5,114 nucleotides of DNA from Gammaproteobacteria bacterium. Lineage in GTDB: Bacteria; Pseudomonadota; Gammaproteobacteria; DRJJ01. The position numbers and the translations under genes are program-made. Below the pieces are notes generated by a model. The model was not told the origin of the DNA. It saw only the letters and a program-made list of their open reading frames with translations, and did not search any database. The DNA is taken from the NCBI GenBank assembly GCA_011052255.1, contig DRJJ01000230.1, positions 1-5,114 of the forward strand. Reading direction: 5' to 3'. Position 1 is the first letter of the stretch; each line of letters begins with the position of its first letter. Of the stretch, positions 1 to 5,114 are shown piece after piece.

Positions 1-1146
1 AATATCTTCCAGACCCACCGAAATACGAATCAATCCATCATCAATACCTGCCGCCAGCCGCGCTTCATCAGACAAACGACCATGTGTGGTGGTGGCCGGA
101 TGGGTGATAGTTGATTTGGTATCACCCAGATTCGCGGTGATTGACAGCAGTTTTGTCGCATCAATCAAACGCCATGCCGCCTCTTTCCCACCGCGTAAAA
201 CAAACGACACAATACCACCTGAACCGGACATCTGTTGTGTTGCCAGTTCATACTGCGGATGCGAACTCAGCCCCGGATAGTACACACGCTCGACTGCCTG
301 CTGTTGCTCCAGCCATTGCGCCAAAGCCAATGCCGATGCGCAATGAGCCGTCATGCGGATCTTTAGCGTTTCCAGTCCCTTCAAAAACACCCATGCATTA
401 AATGGACTCATGGTCGGGCCAGCCGTGCGCAGAAAACCGTACACGCCCTCACCCACCAGTTCCTCCGAACCGATTACCGCCCCACCAATACAACGCCCCT
501 GACCATCCAGATATTTGGTTGCAGAATGAATAACAATATCGGCGCCCAGTTCCAGCGGTTTCTGTATCACGGGCGTGCAAAAACAGTTGTCTACCGCCAG
601 CCAGCAATCATGCTGGTGAGCCAGATCAGCCAATTTGCGAATATCGGCAATTTCGGTCAGCGGATTCGACGGGGTTTCCAGAAACAGCAAACGGGTTTCC
701 GGACGAATGGCATCGGCCCAGGCCTGCACATCATCCTGTGCGACAAACGTGGTTTCAATACCAAAACGGGCAAGGTGCTGTTCAAACAACACCACCGTAC
801 TGCCAAAAATACTGCGCGATGAAACAATGTGGTCACCCTGATTAAGTAAGCCCAGGCAGGTTGATAAAATCGCAGCCATGCCAGATGAAGTAGCCACACA
901 ACGTTCACCTCCTTCCATCGCGGCCAGGCGCTGTTCAAAAGTACGTACCGTCGGATTGGTAAAGCGCGAATAGATATTACCCGGTTGATCGCCCGAGAAA
1001 CGCGCTGCCGCCTCAGCCGCACTGGCAAAAACATAACTCGAAGTCGGAAAAATCGGCTCGGCATGTTCACCCTCTGCGGTATGTACATGCCCGGCACGAA
1101 CGGCCAGCGTAGCCAGTTGCCAATTGCTGTTATCATTGTCAGACAT
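1..1146 (-). CDS. metZ: O-succinylhomoserine sulfhydrylase MetZ (3' end cut by window)
   Basis: This gene encodes a cytosolic PLP enzyme that joins O-succinyl-L-homoserine and sulfide to give L-homocysteine (direct sulfhydrylation in methionine synthesis). It reads open from an ATG at 1146 to base 1, giving 382 residues. Family members are usually about 390-405 long, so only a short C-terminal piece is missing. It belongs to the Cys/Met metabolism PLP family: YSRFTNPTV at 59-67, SSGMAA at 87-92 (phosphate-binding side), ETPSNP at 157-162, AVDNCF at 184-189, and HSATKYLDGQGR at 207-218 with the PLP lysine at Lys211. The NLGDTKSTITHP stretch (339-350) is also typical. The start is chosen because GGAG lies 6 bases upstream. 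An in-frame ATG at 1158 would add four residues but has a poorer site. MetB (cystathionine gamma-synthase) is the main alternative; the position after purF and the motif set favour MetZ. Its own promoter, riboswitch and terminator precede it. Confidence 0.93.
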   Translation of the reverse strand, partial: MSDNDNSNWQLATLAVRAGHVHTAEGEHAEPIFPTSSYVFASAAEAAARFSGDQPGNIYSRFTNPTVRTFEQRLAAMEGGERCVATSSGMAAILSTCLGLLNQGDHIVSSRSIFGSTVVLFEQHLARFGIETTFVAQDDVQAWADAIRPETRLLFLETPSNPLTEIADIRKLADLAHQHDCWLAVDNCFCTPVIQKPLELGADIVIHSATKYLDGQGRCIGGAVIGSEELVGEGVYGFLRTAGPTMSPFNAWVFLKGLETLKIRMTAHCASALALAQWLEQQQAVERVYYPGLSSHPQYELATQQMSGSGGIVSFVLRGGKEAAWRLIDATKLLSITANLGDTKSTITHPATTTHGRLSDEARLAAGIDDGLIRISVGLEDI

Positions 1147-1152
1147 ACTCTT

Positions 1153-1156
1153 CTCC
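1153..1156 (-). promoter_or_regulatory. metZ ribosome binding site
   Basis: GGAG on the minus strand ends 6 bases before the ATG at 1146. This supports that start over the in-frame ATG at 1158, which overlaps the site itself. It lies well downstream of the terminator and aptamer, so the aptamer does not cover it directly. Confidence 0.75.
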
Positions 1157-1197
1157 ATCGCAGCCGCCCATCACCAATGGTAAAAAGCGACAGGCAT

Positions 1198-1223
1198 AAA
1201 AAAACCTGCTGGCTAAAGCAGGT
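1198..1223 (-). terminator. Intrinsic terminator in the metZ leader (expression platform)
   Basis: On the minus strand a perfect 7-base stem, ACCTGCT and AGCAGGT, closes a 6-base loop (TTAGCC) and runs straight into seven T residues (the last stem base included). This is a standard Rho-independent terminator shape. It sits between the metZ promoter and the metZ start, 52 bases before the ATG, so it would attenuate metZ rather than simply end purF. Its 5' arm and loop contain GCTTTAGC on the RNA strand (1212-1219), the exact complement of the aptamer core at 1234-1241, so formation is likely conditional. Transcripts reading through from purF would also meet it. Confidence 0.85.
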
Positions 1224-1229
1224 CATTGG

Positions 1230-1286
1230 CCTCGCTTTAGCTGTATTTATTATGCGCCCGCAAGCTGGAAACTCAAATCGGCGCGT
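1230..1286 (-). ncRNA. SAM-II riboswitch aptamer (SAM-alpha / metA RNA) upstream of metZ
   Basis: The minus strand matches the known SAM-II aptamer almost block for block. P1 5' arm GCGCC (1280-1284) pairs with GGCGC (1254-1258). The loop has GATTT (1275-1279), CC (1267-1268) and TTGC (1260-1263). The 3' half has ATAAAT (1245-1250), AGCTAAA (1235-1241) and a final GAGG (1230-1233). In the published metX SAM-II structure the same blocks occur in the same order: CGCGC, GATTT, CC, TTGC, GCGCG, ATAAAT, AGCTAAA, GGG. The conserved uridines of GATTT and the U/A run of GCTAAA are the SAM-contacting parts in that family; CC with GG and GC with GC would form the pseudoknot. Between GATTT and CC this copy has about four more bases than the reference. 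Recognition is from memory of the family, not from a covariance search. Confidence 0.85.
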
Positions 1287-1293
1287 TAAATTT

Positions 1294-1322
1294 ATCCTAG
1301 TGCATGACACGTGTGGTGTCAA
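1294..1322 (-). promoter_or_regulatory. Sigma70-type promoter for metZ
   Basis: On the minus strand a perfect -35 box TTGACA (1317-1322) is followed after exactly 17 bases by TAGGAT (1294-1299; four of six bases match the -10 consensus). Transcription would start near 1287, immediately before the aptamer, so the RNA would begin with the riboswitch and have a leader of about 140 bases. This fit between promoter and aptamer supports both calls. It also means metZ need not depend on purF read-through. Confidence 0.75.
1305..1321. repeat. Inverted repeat overlapping the metZ -35 box (possible operator)
   Basis: On the minus strand TGACAC (1316-1321) and GTGTCA (1305-1310) form a perfect 6-base inverted repeat with a 5-base spacer. 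It covers most of the -35 box and part of the promoter spacer, where a repressor could act. It does not resemble the MetJ box (AGACGTCT) or the MetR site (TGAA-N-based). No regulator can be named, and a repeat this short can arise by chance. Confidence 0.35.
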
Positions 1323-1354
1323 ATACTTTACAGTTAATACCTATCCAATACAGC

Positions 1355-1472
1355 GTACGTTACTTACCCGCCATATTGTTTACAGACCGTCGGCAGCAAG
1401 GATGCTGCCGCCGAGCGTACAGGGATGTATTGATAGCGTGTCTGTAAACGATATGGCGGGTAAGTAGCGTAC
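1355..1472. repeat. MITE-like inverted-repeat element between purF and metZ
   Basis: Bases 1355-1387 and 1440-1472 are 33-base inverted repeats matching at 31 positions. Both differences are T versus C, so the RNA would keep G-U pairs there. The 52-base centre holds a second perfect hairpin (1391-1410). No protein is encoded. The heptamer AGCGTAC stands at both outer edges in direct orientation (1352-1358 and 1466-1472), overlapping the repeats, which could be a target duplication or part of the element. The element lies 22 bases past the purF stop. No T-run follows on the minus strand, so it is not a typical intrinsic terminator, although it could stabilise the purF mRNA 3' end. The inner hairpin and the nearby TACAGGGATGTA motif resemble intergenic repeats common in gammaproteobacteria (from memory). 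Confidence 0.75.
1391..1410. repeat. Inner hairpin of the MITE-like element
   Basis: CGGCAGCA and TGCTGCCG form a perfect, GC-rich 8-base stem with the 4-base loop AGGA. It sits near one side of the centre of the larger inverted repeat, giving a two-level, cruciform-capable structure. The fold would be stable in RNA from either strand. Confidence 0.75.
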
Positions 1473-1494
1473 ACATTGTTTACCAGTGCATAAC

Positions 1495-3027
1495 TCAGCC
1501 GTTATTATGCAGACCAATCAGTTCGGAATTGTTCGCTTCAGCGCTACTGACATCCGAACCATTATGTTTGGCATCATCATTGCGCCTGGACTCTACATAA
1601 TCCAGATAGCGTTTATCGATATCACCGGTCAGGTACTCGCCATTGAAGACCGATGCATCGTAGGCTGTTAAATCCGGGTTGCCTTTGCCGACACAGTCTT
1701 TCAGGTCATCCAGATCCTGGTACACCAGCCAGTCGGCACCAATGACTTCGGCTATCTCTTCCACACTGCGATCATGTGCAACCAGTTCACTGGCGCTGGG
1801 CATATCGATACCGTACACATTCGGGTAACGCACTGCCGGTGCAGCCGATGCAAAATACACCTTGTTGGCTCCTGCTTCACGCGCCATCTGAATAATCTGC
1901 ATAGAAGTTGTACCACGAACTATGGAGTCGTCAACCAGTAAAACATTTTTACCACTGAATTCCAGATCAATCGCATTTAGTTTCTGGCGCACTGATTTTT
2001 TACGTTCTTTTTGACCCGGCATGATAAAGGTACGACCAATATATCGATTTTTAATAAAACCTTCGCGGTATTTAATACCCAGCTCATTGGCCAGTTGCAA
2101 GGCCGAGGTACGACTGGTATCCGGTATCGGTATCACCACATCAATATCATTGTCCGGGTATACTCTTTGAATTTTCGCTGCCAGGTGATCACCCATGCGC
2201 AATCGTGCCTTGTATACAGACACGTCATCAATAATCGAATCCGGTCGAGCCAGATAAACAAATTCAAACAGGCAGGTTGAACGTACCGGGTTATCAGCAC
2301 ACTGTTGACTGAAGAAATTTCCGTCACGATCTATGAATACGGCCTCACCCGGCAGGATATCCCGTATCAGTTCAAAGCCCAGTACATCCAGCGCGACGCT
2401 TTCGGATGCGATCATGTACTCCGTGCCTTTTTTTGTCTCACGCTTGCCTACAATAACAGGGCGTATCCCGTACGGATCGCGAAATCCTACAATGCCGTAA
2501 CCGGTAATCATCGCGACGACGGCATAGGCTCCACGGCAGCGTTTATGTACGTTGGTAACGGCCTTGAAAACATCTTCATGATTAATGCTCAGCTTGCCCT
2601 GGCTTTGCAGCTCATGGGCAAACACATTCAACAGCACCTCGGAATCGGACTGGGTATTGATGTGGCGTAAATCTTCACGAAACAGATCCTGCTTGAGCTG
2701 CTCGAAGTTGGTCAGGTTGCCGTTATGCGCCAGCGAAATACCGTAGGGAGAGTTGACATAAAAAGGTTGCGCCTCTGCCGAACTGGCACAACCGGCAGTA
2801 GGATAACGCACATGACCAATACCCATTTTACCCTTGAGTTCAATCATGTCTCTTGTTCGGAACACATCTCTGACCAGGCCATTGCCCTTGCGCAGATGCA
2901 GGCGACCATCCTTGCTACTGGTCATAATACCGGCAGCATCCTGCCCACGATGCTGCAACACAGTCAGCGCCTCGTAGATAGACTCATTAACTGCCTTTTT
3001 ACCAACAATGCCGACTATGCCGCACAT
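1495..3027 (-). CDS. purF: Amidophosphoribosyltransferase PurF
   Basis: PurF catalyses the committed step of de novo purine synthesis in the cytosol: PRPP plus glutamine gives 5-phosphoribosylamine, glutamate and pyrophosphate. The protein has 510 residues (E. coli about 505), so it is full length. It starts MCGIVGIVG; removal of Met exposes Cys2, the N-terminal nucleophile of the class II glutaminase domain (about 1-235). Other glutaminase motifs are HRGQD at 26-30, GHVRYPTAG at 71-79 with Arg74, and HNGN at 101-104. The phosphoribosyltransferase domain follows, with PDTSRT at 302-307 and the PRPP loop LLVDDSIVRGTTS at 363-375. There is no propeptide, as in the E. coli type. The last 25 or so residues are polar and probably disordered. 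GAGGTGG (3036-3042) lies 8 bases before the ATG. It follows cvpA after 18 bases, the usual cvpA-purF pairing. No PurR-type operator was seen in the window. Confidence 0.98.
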   Translation of the reverse strand: MCGIVGIVGKKAVNESIYEALTVLQHRGQDAAGIMTSSKDGRLHLRKGNGLVRDVFRTRDMIELKGKMGIGHVRYPTAGCASSAEAQPFYVNSPYGISLAHNGNLTNFEQLKQDLFREDLRHINTQSDSEVLLNVFAHELQSQGKLSINHEDVFKAVTNVHKRCRGAYAVVAMITGYGIVGFRDPYGIRPVIVGKRETKKGTEYMIASESVALDVLGFELIRDILPGEAVFIDRDGNFFSQQCADNPVRSTCLFEFVYLARPDSIIDDVSVYKARLRMGDHLAAKIQRVYPDNDIDVVIPIPDTSRTSALQLANELGIKYREGFIKNRYIGRTFIMPGQKERKKSVRQKLNAIDLEFSGKNVLLVDDSIVRGTTSMQIIQMAREAGANKVYFASAAPAVRYPNVYGIDMPSASELVAHDRSVEEIAEVIGADWLVYQDLDDLKDCVGKGNPDLTAYDASVFNGEYLTGDIDKRYLDYVESRRNDDAKHNGSDVSSAEANNSELIGLHNNG

Positions 3028-3035
3028 GAATCAAG

Positions 3036-3042
3036 CCACCTC
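3036..3042 (-). promoter_or_regulatory. purF ribosome binding site
   Basis: GAGGTGG on the minus strand fits the anti-Shine-Dalgarno sequence well and ends 8 bases before the purF ATG. It lies in the 18-base gap after the cvpA stop, so purF can be initiated independently or coupled to cvpA translation. Confidence 0.75.
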
Positions 3043-3045
3043 GAA

Positions 3046-3534
3046 TCAGAACTTAATGTTACTGGCAATATCCGGAGGCAAATAACTGCGCAACCAGATA
3101 GCCATTTCCTGGAATTGTGGTATCAGCATCGAGCTGTCCCAACCGCTTTCCTGTGGCAAGCTGGTCAAGCCAGCACCCATCACAATGACAGCAACAATAG
3201 CGATACCTCTTGCCGCGCCAAATATAACCCCGAACATGCGATCAGTCCCGCTCAGGCCGGTCTTTTTAACCAATGTAGACGCCAGGTGGTTCAGTAATGC
3301 GCCGGCGACCAGTGTTAACAGGAACAGCGCAGAAAAAGAGGTGATAAACCGTATAGACGGTGAATCAATAGTGTCTAGCAGTAACGCATCAAGCCGATAG
3401 GCAAAGGTCATCGCCACCCACAACGCTGCCAGCCAGGTGGTCAGAGACAGGGCCTCCTTTACAAAACCACGCATCAGGCTGATTCCGGCCGATAGTAAAA
3501 TAATCACCACAATCAGAAAATCAAGCCAGTTCAC
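3046..3534 (-). CDS. cvpA: CvpA family inner-membrane protein
   Basis: CvpA is a small inner-membrane protein, named for its need in colicin V production in E. coli and linked to envelope tolerance; its biochemical activity is not settled. The 162 residues equal the E. coli length. Four hydrophobic segments are visible at about 4-22, 28-46, 62-83 and 101-123. Family motifs are the N-terminal NWLDF, RGFVKEALSL (22-31) and GLSGTDRMFGVIFGAARG (93-110). I chose the GTG at 3534 because GGGAG lies 6 bases upstream and the product then begins like the family. An upstream ATG at 3627 in the same frame would add 31 polar residues and overlap the preceding gene, so it is unlikely. The stop is 18 bases before purF, the classic arrangement behind its early name dedE/purF-linked. 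Confidence 0.93.
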   Translation of the reverse strand: MNWLDFLIVVIILLSAGISLMRGFVKEALSLTTWLAALWVAMTFAYRLDALLLDTIDSPSIRFITSFSALFLLTLVAGALLNHLASTLVKKTGLSGTDRMFGVIFGAARGIAIVAVIVMGAGLTSLPQESGWDSSMLIPQFQEMAIWLRSYLPPDIASNIKF

Positions 3535-3540
3535 TGGAGT

Positions 3541-3545
3541 CTCCC
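3541..3545 (-). promoter_or_regulatory. cvpA ribosome binding site (decides GTG start)
   Basis: GGGAG ends 6 bases before the GTG at 3534 and is the main reason for choosing that start. Its first two bases (3544-3545) belong to a 7-base inverted repeat that could fold over it. Confidence 0.7.
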
Positions 3546-3586
3546 GGGTAATAGAAAATGCGGACTTGATAGTAACAAATACCCGG
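3544..3586. repeat. Inverted repeat spanning the dedD-cvpA gap
   Basis: CCGGGTA (3544-3550) and TACCCGG (3580-3586) are a perfect 7-base inverted repeat with a 29-base loop. In the minus-strand mRNA the stem would cover the start of the cvpA ribosome binding site. The loop is AT-rich. No T-run follows, so this is not an intrinsic terminator. The pairing is clear in the sequence; any regulatory role is inference. Confidence 0.4.
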
Positions 3587-3607
3587 CGATATGTATGGAT
3601 CTTTTTA

Positions 3608-4231
3608 TCACGGGTGGCGCACAACATAGGCGTTTTTTTGCCCTGCCTTCTTCAGTTTTTTCAGCGAGTTGTCAGCATCATTGCGGTTTAGCACGGGCCC
3701 GATACGTACCCGATAGTAGATCTTCTTCTGCTTGCGAATTTTTTCGACATAGGCCTTGAAGCCTTTGCTACGCAGGGTACTACGCAGTTTTAATGCCTTG
3801 TCGCTGGTATTGAAACTACCAACCTGTACCGCCCAGGCCCTGATTGTTTCCGGGCTCGCGGCGGTTGCCTGTGCTGACGAAGGCTGTTTTTTCGGCTTTG
3901 TTGCCTGCTGAGTCTTGACTGGTGGCTTTTTTGTTGGCTCCTCCTCACTGATTACAGGCTTGTTGCTCGCCGTTGTGGTTGCTGGCGTAGCTGGTTGCAC
4001 GTTATACGGCCTGGCTGACTTTTGTACAACATGGGGCCGATGCTCCTGCATCGGTGGAGCTTTTGGTATAACCAGGGTACGCGGGTCTACTGCATCCAGC
4101 GCCTGTGGTATGGGCGGAATTTCACGTAACACCGGGTTGCCGGTGCCATCCAGTATCATCGGAATAAATATCACTCCCAGTGCAAGTAATACAGCAGCGC
4201 CAATCAGTCGTTGTTTCAATTGAATATCCAC
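3608..4231 (-). CDS. dedD: DedD-like SPOR-domain cell-division protein
   Basis: The protein has 207 residues in the SPOR-domain layout: a short cytoplasmic start (MDIQLKQR), one membrane anchor at about 9-27, a proline-, threonine- and lysine-rich periplasmic linker (about 35-125), and a C-terminal SPOR domain (about 131-205). The SPOR domain shows AVQVGSFNTSDKALKLRSTL (134-153) and YYRVRIGPVLNR (172-183). SPOR domains bind glycan strands lacking stem peptides and so gather at the septum. DedD in E. coli (220 residues) supports septal constriction. The start is a GTG at 4231; no strong Shine-Dalgarno sequence precedes it, but the next residues match the family start. It lies 41 bases after folC and 73 before cvpA, as in other gammaproteobacteria. 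The linker is low in conservation, so the dedD name rests on the layout and neighbours. Confidence 0.88.
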   Translation of the reverse strand: MDIQLKQRLIGAAVLLALGVIFIPMILDGTGNPVLREIPPIPQALDAVDPRTLVIPKAPPMQEHRPHVVQKSARPYNVQPATPATTTASNKPVISEEEPTKKPPVKTQQATKPKKQPSSAQATAASPETIRAWAVQVGSFNTSDKALKLRSTLRSKGFKAYVEKIRKQKKIYYRVRIGPVLNRNDADNSLKKLKKAGQKNAYVVRHP

Positions 4232-4272
4232 ATTTTAGGCAACAGGTTAACAGCCATAACCAACAGGCTCTA

Positions 4273-5114
4273 TTATACGCATGCCGCCCATGCATCGGCT
4301 ACTGTATAAAACGAGCCACATACCACAATTCGATCCCCGCTCTGCGCCTCTGCCCGCGCGATCCGGCAAGCCAGGGTCACTGACTCAGCGGTAGTAATAT
4401 GGCTGGCACCTGCCTTTTTCAGCTCATCGTACAACCTGGAGCAAGGCATCGCACGCGCAACATCCAGCGAGGCGATATACCAGTCGTCTACCCGGTCGAC
4501 CATCAGCTTTACCATAACGCTGACATCTTTATCGGACAATAGTGAAAAAACCAGCCGTGTACGACCCGGAACCGGGTGAGTTCGCAGATTTTCCATCAAT
4601 ACAGTCACACTCTCGGGATTATGGGCAACATCCAGAATAATCCCGGTTTCCCCAGGTATCAGTTGAAAACGCCCGGCCAGTTGCACGCCTAGCAGCCCGT
4701 TGCGAACCGACTGCTGGTCAACCGGGATACGCGCATCCAGCTGTTCCAGCGCAGCCAGTGCCAGTGCCGCATTCTGAACCTGTACCTCACCGCGCAAGGC
4801 AGGTAATGGCAAGCCGTTACGCTGCGACTGATTGCCCTGCCAGTGCCAATGGTCAGGTAACTGCTCTGCGCACAGATCGAGGCCCTGTGCTGACCGATGA
4901 TCAGGCATCAGCCGATAATCAAAGTCACGCGCCAGACATAACAGTCTGGCACCTGTTTCCTCTGCTGCGCGTACCACGCTATCCGGGGGTTGCCTGATAC
5001 CGCATACAGCAGGCCGTCCGGCACGAAATATACCTGCCTTTTCGAAACCTATTTGCTCCAGGCTGTCACCAAGCCAGTCACAGTGTTCGAGACTGAGCGA
5101 GGTCAGCACCGCCA
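4273..5114 (-). CDS. folC: Dihydrofolate synthase / folylpolyglutamate synthase FolC (5' end outside window)
   Basis: FolC is a cytosolic ATP-dependent Mur-ligase-type enzyme that adds glutamate to dihydropteroate (making dihydrofolate) and extends the tail of tetrahydrofolate. The frame is open to the right edge, giving about 280 residues of a family of about 420, so the N-terminal part with the P-loop is missing. Visible marks, numbered from the GTG codon at 5109 (which is not a start): LSLEHCDWLGDSLEQIGFEKAGIFR (5-29) around the LDHxxxLG and EKAGI motifs, LAGRFQ (144-149), ILDVAHNPES (158-167), the Mur-ligase C-terminal motif, and VVCGSFYTVAD (262-272). The VAHNP motif and the SPOR-cvpA-purF neighbours support FolC over a Mur ligase. 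It ends with tandem stops TAA TAG (4270-4275), 41 bases before the SPOR gene. Confidence 0.96.
   Translation of the reverse strand, partial: AVLTSLSLEHCDWLGDSLEQIGFEKAGIFRAGRPAVCGIRQPPDSVVRAAEETGARLLCLARDFDYRLMPDHRSAQGLDLCAEQLPDHWHWQGNQSQRNGLPLPALRGEVQVQNAALALAALEQLDARIPVDQQSVRNGLLGVQLAGRFQLIPGETGIILDVAHNPESVTVLMENLRTHPVPGRTRLVFSLLSDKDVSVMVKLMVDRVDDWYIASLDVARAMPCSRLYDELKKAGASHITTAESVTLACRIARAEAQSGDRIVVCGSFYTVADAWAACV

Larger units (their letters stand above)
1147..1494. other. purF-metZ intergenic region
   Basis: These 348 bases hold no convincing coding sequence. On the purF side is the MITE-like element (1355-1472). On the metZ side, in order on the minus strand, are the promoter, the SAM-II aptamer, the terminator and the metZ ribosome binding site. 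Bases 1323-1354 and 1473-1494 show nothing further except a 9-base direct repeat, ATTGTTTAC (1375-1383 and 1475-1483), exactly 100 bases apart. Confidence 0.8.

Noticed and set aside
1199..1300. tRNA or small-RNA gene in the structured region upstream of metZ
   Set aside because: No acceptor stem, T-loop motif or CCA end is present. The structure is fully explained by the SAM-II aptamer plus terminator.
657..1322. Long open frame on the minus strand (221 codons) across the metZ start and leader
   Set aside because: It runs in another frame through the well-supported metZ coding region and over the riboswitch and promoter. Its translation is arginine-rich, with no recognisable motif.
985..1467. 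Plus-strand open frame of 160 codons across the metZ start and the gap
   Set aside because: It is antisense to metZ, the aptamer and most of the inverted-repeat element. Composition is that of a shadow frame and no family is recognised.
3028..3045. PurR-type operator controlling purF or cvpA
   Set aside because: Neither this gap nor 3535-3607 contains anything close to the ACGCAAACG-TTTGCGT palindrome.
2725..3297. Plus-strand open frame of 190 codons antisense to the purF start and cvpA
   Set aside because: Both minus-strand genes here are full length with clear family motifs. The antisense frame has no recognisable domain.
3535..3627. N-terminal extension of cvpA to an upstream ATG at 3627
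   Set aside because: The added residues are polar and not family-like, and the extension overlaps the end of the SPOR gene. The GTG at 3534 has a good ribosome binding site and gives the standard 162-residue length.
4037..4054. Perfect hairpin CCGATGC-TCCT-GCATCGG
   Set aside because: It lies inside the SPOR-gene linker coding region and has no T-run. It is probably a by-product of codon choice in a proline-rich stretch.

Overview
The window is a piece of a gammaproteobacterial-type chromosome carrying five genes, all on the minus strand. Read in the direction of transcription (right to left) they are folC (C-terminal two thirds only), a DedD-like SPOR-domain gene, cvpA, purF and metZ (lacking only its last residues). 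This order, folC - SPOR - cvpA - purF - metZ, is the one known from Pseudomonas and relatives, so a gammaproteobacterium is the best guess. The species cannot be named from the sequence.

Right to left: folC (5114-4273) makes folylpolyglutamate. It is followed after 41 bases by the SPOR-domain gene (4231-3608), a cell-division envelope protein. After 73 bases comes cvpA (3534-3046, GTG start), an inner-membrane protein, and after 18 bases purF (3027-1495), the first enzyme of de novo purine synthesis. The tight spacing suggests one operon. Folate one-carbon units feed purine synthesis and methionine formation, so folC, purF and metZ are metabolically linked.

The 348-base gap between purF and metZ (1147-1494) is the most informative part of the window. 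Next to purF lies a 118-base MITE-like element (1355-1472), with 33-base terminal inverted repeats matching at 31 positions and a second hairpin inside. Next to metZ lies a self-contained control region: a strong sigma70-type promoter (1294-1322), then an RNA that closely matches the SAM-II (metA/metX-type) riboswitch aptamer (1230-1286), then an intrinsic terminator (1198-1223), then the metZ ribosome binding site.

The conserved 3' core of the aptamer is exactly complementary over 8 bases to the 5' arm and loop of the terminator. This gives a simple model: SAM bound, the terminator forms and metZ is off; SAM low, an antiterminator forms and metZ is on. SAM-II is known mainly from Alphaproteobacteria, so a terminator-coupled copy in a gammaproteobacterial purF-metZ locus deserves a second look.
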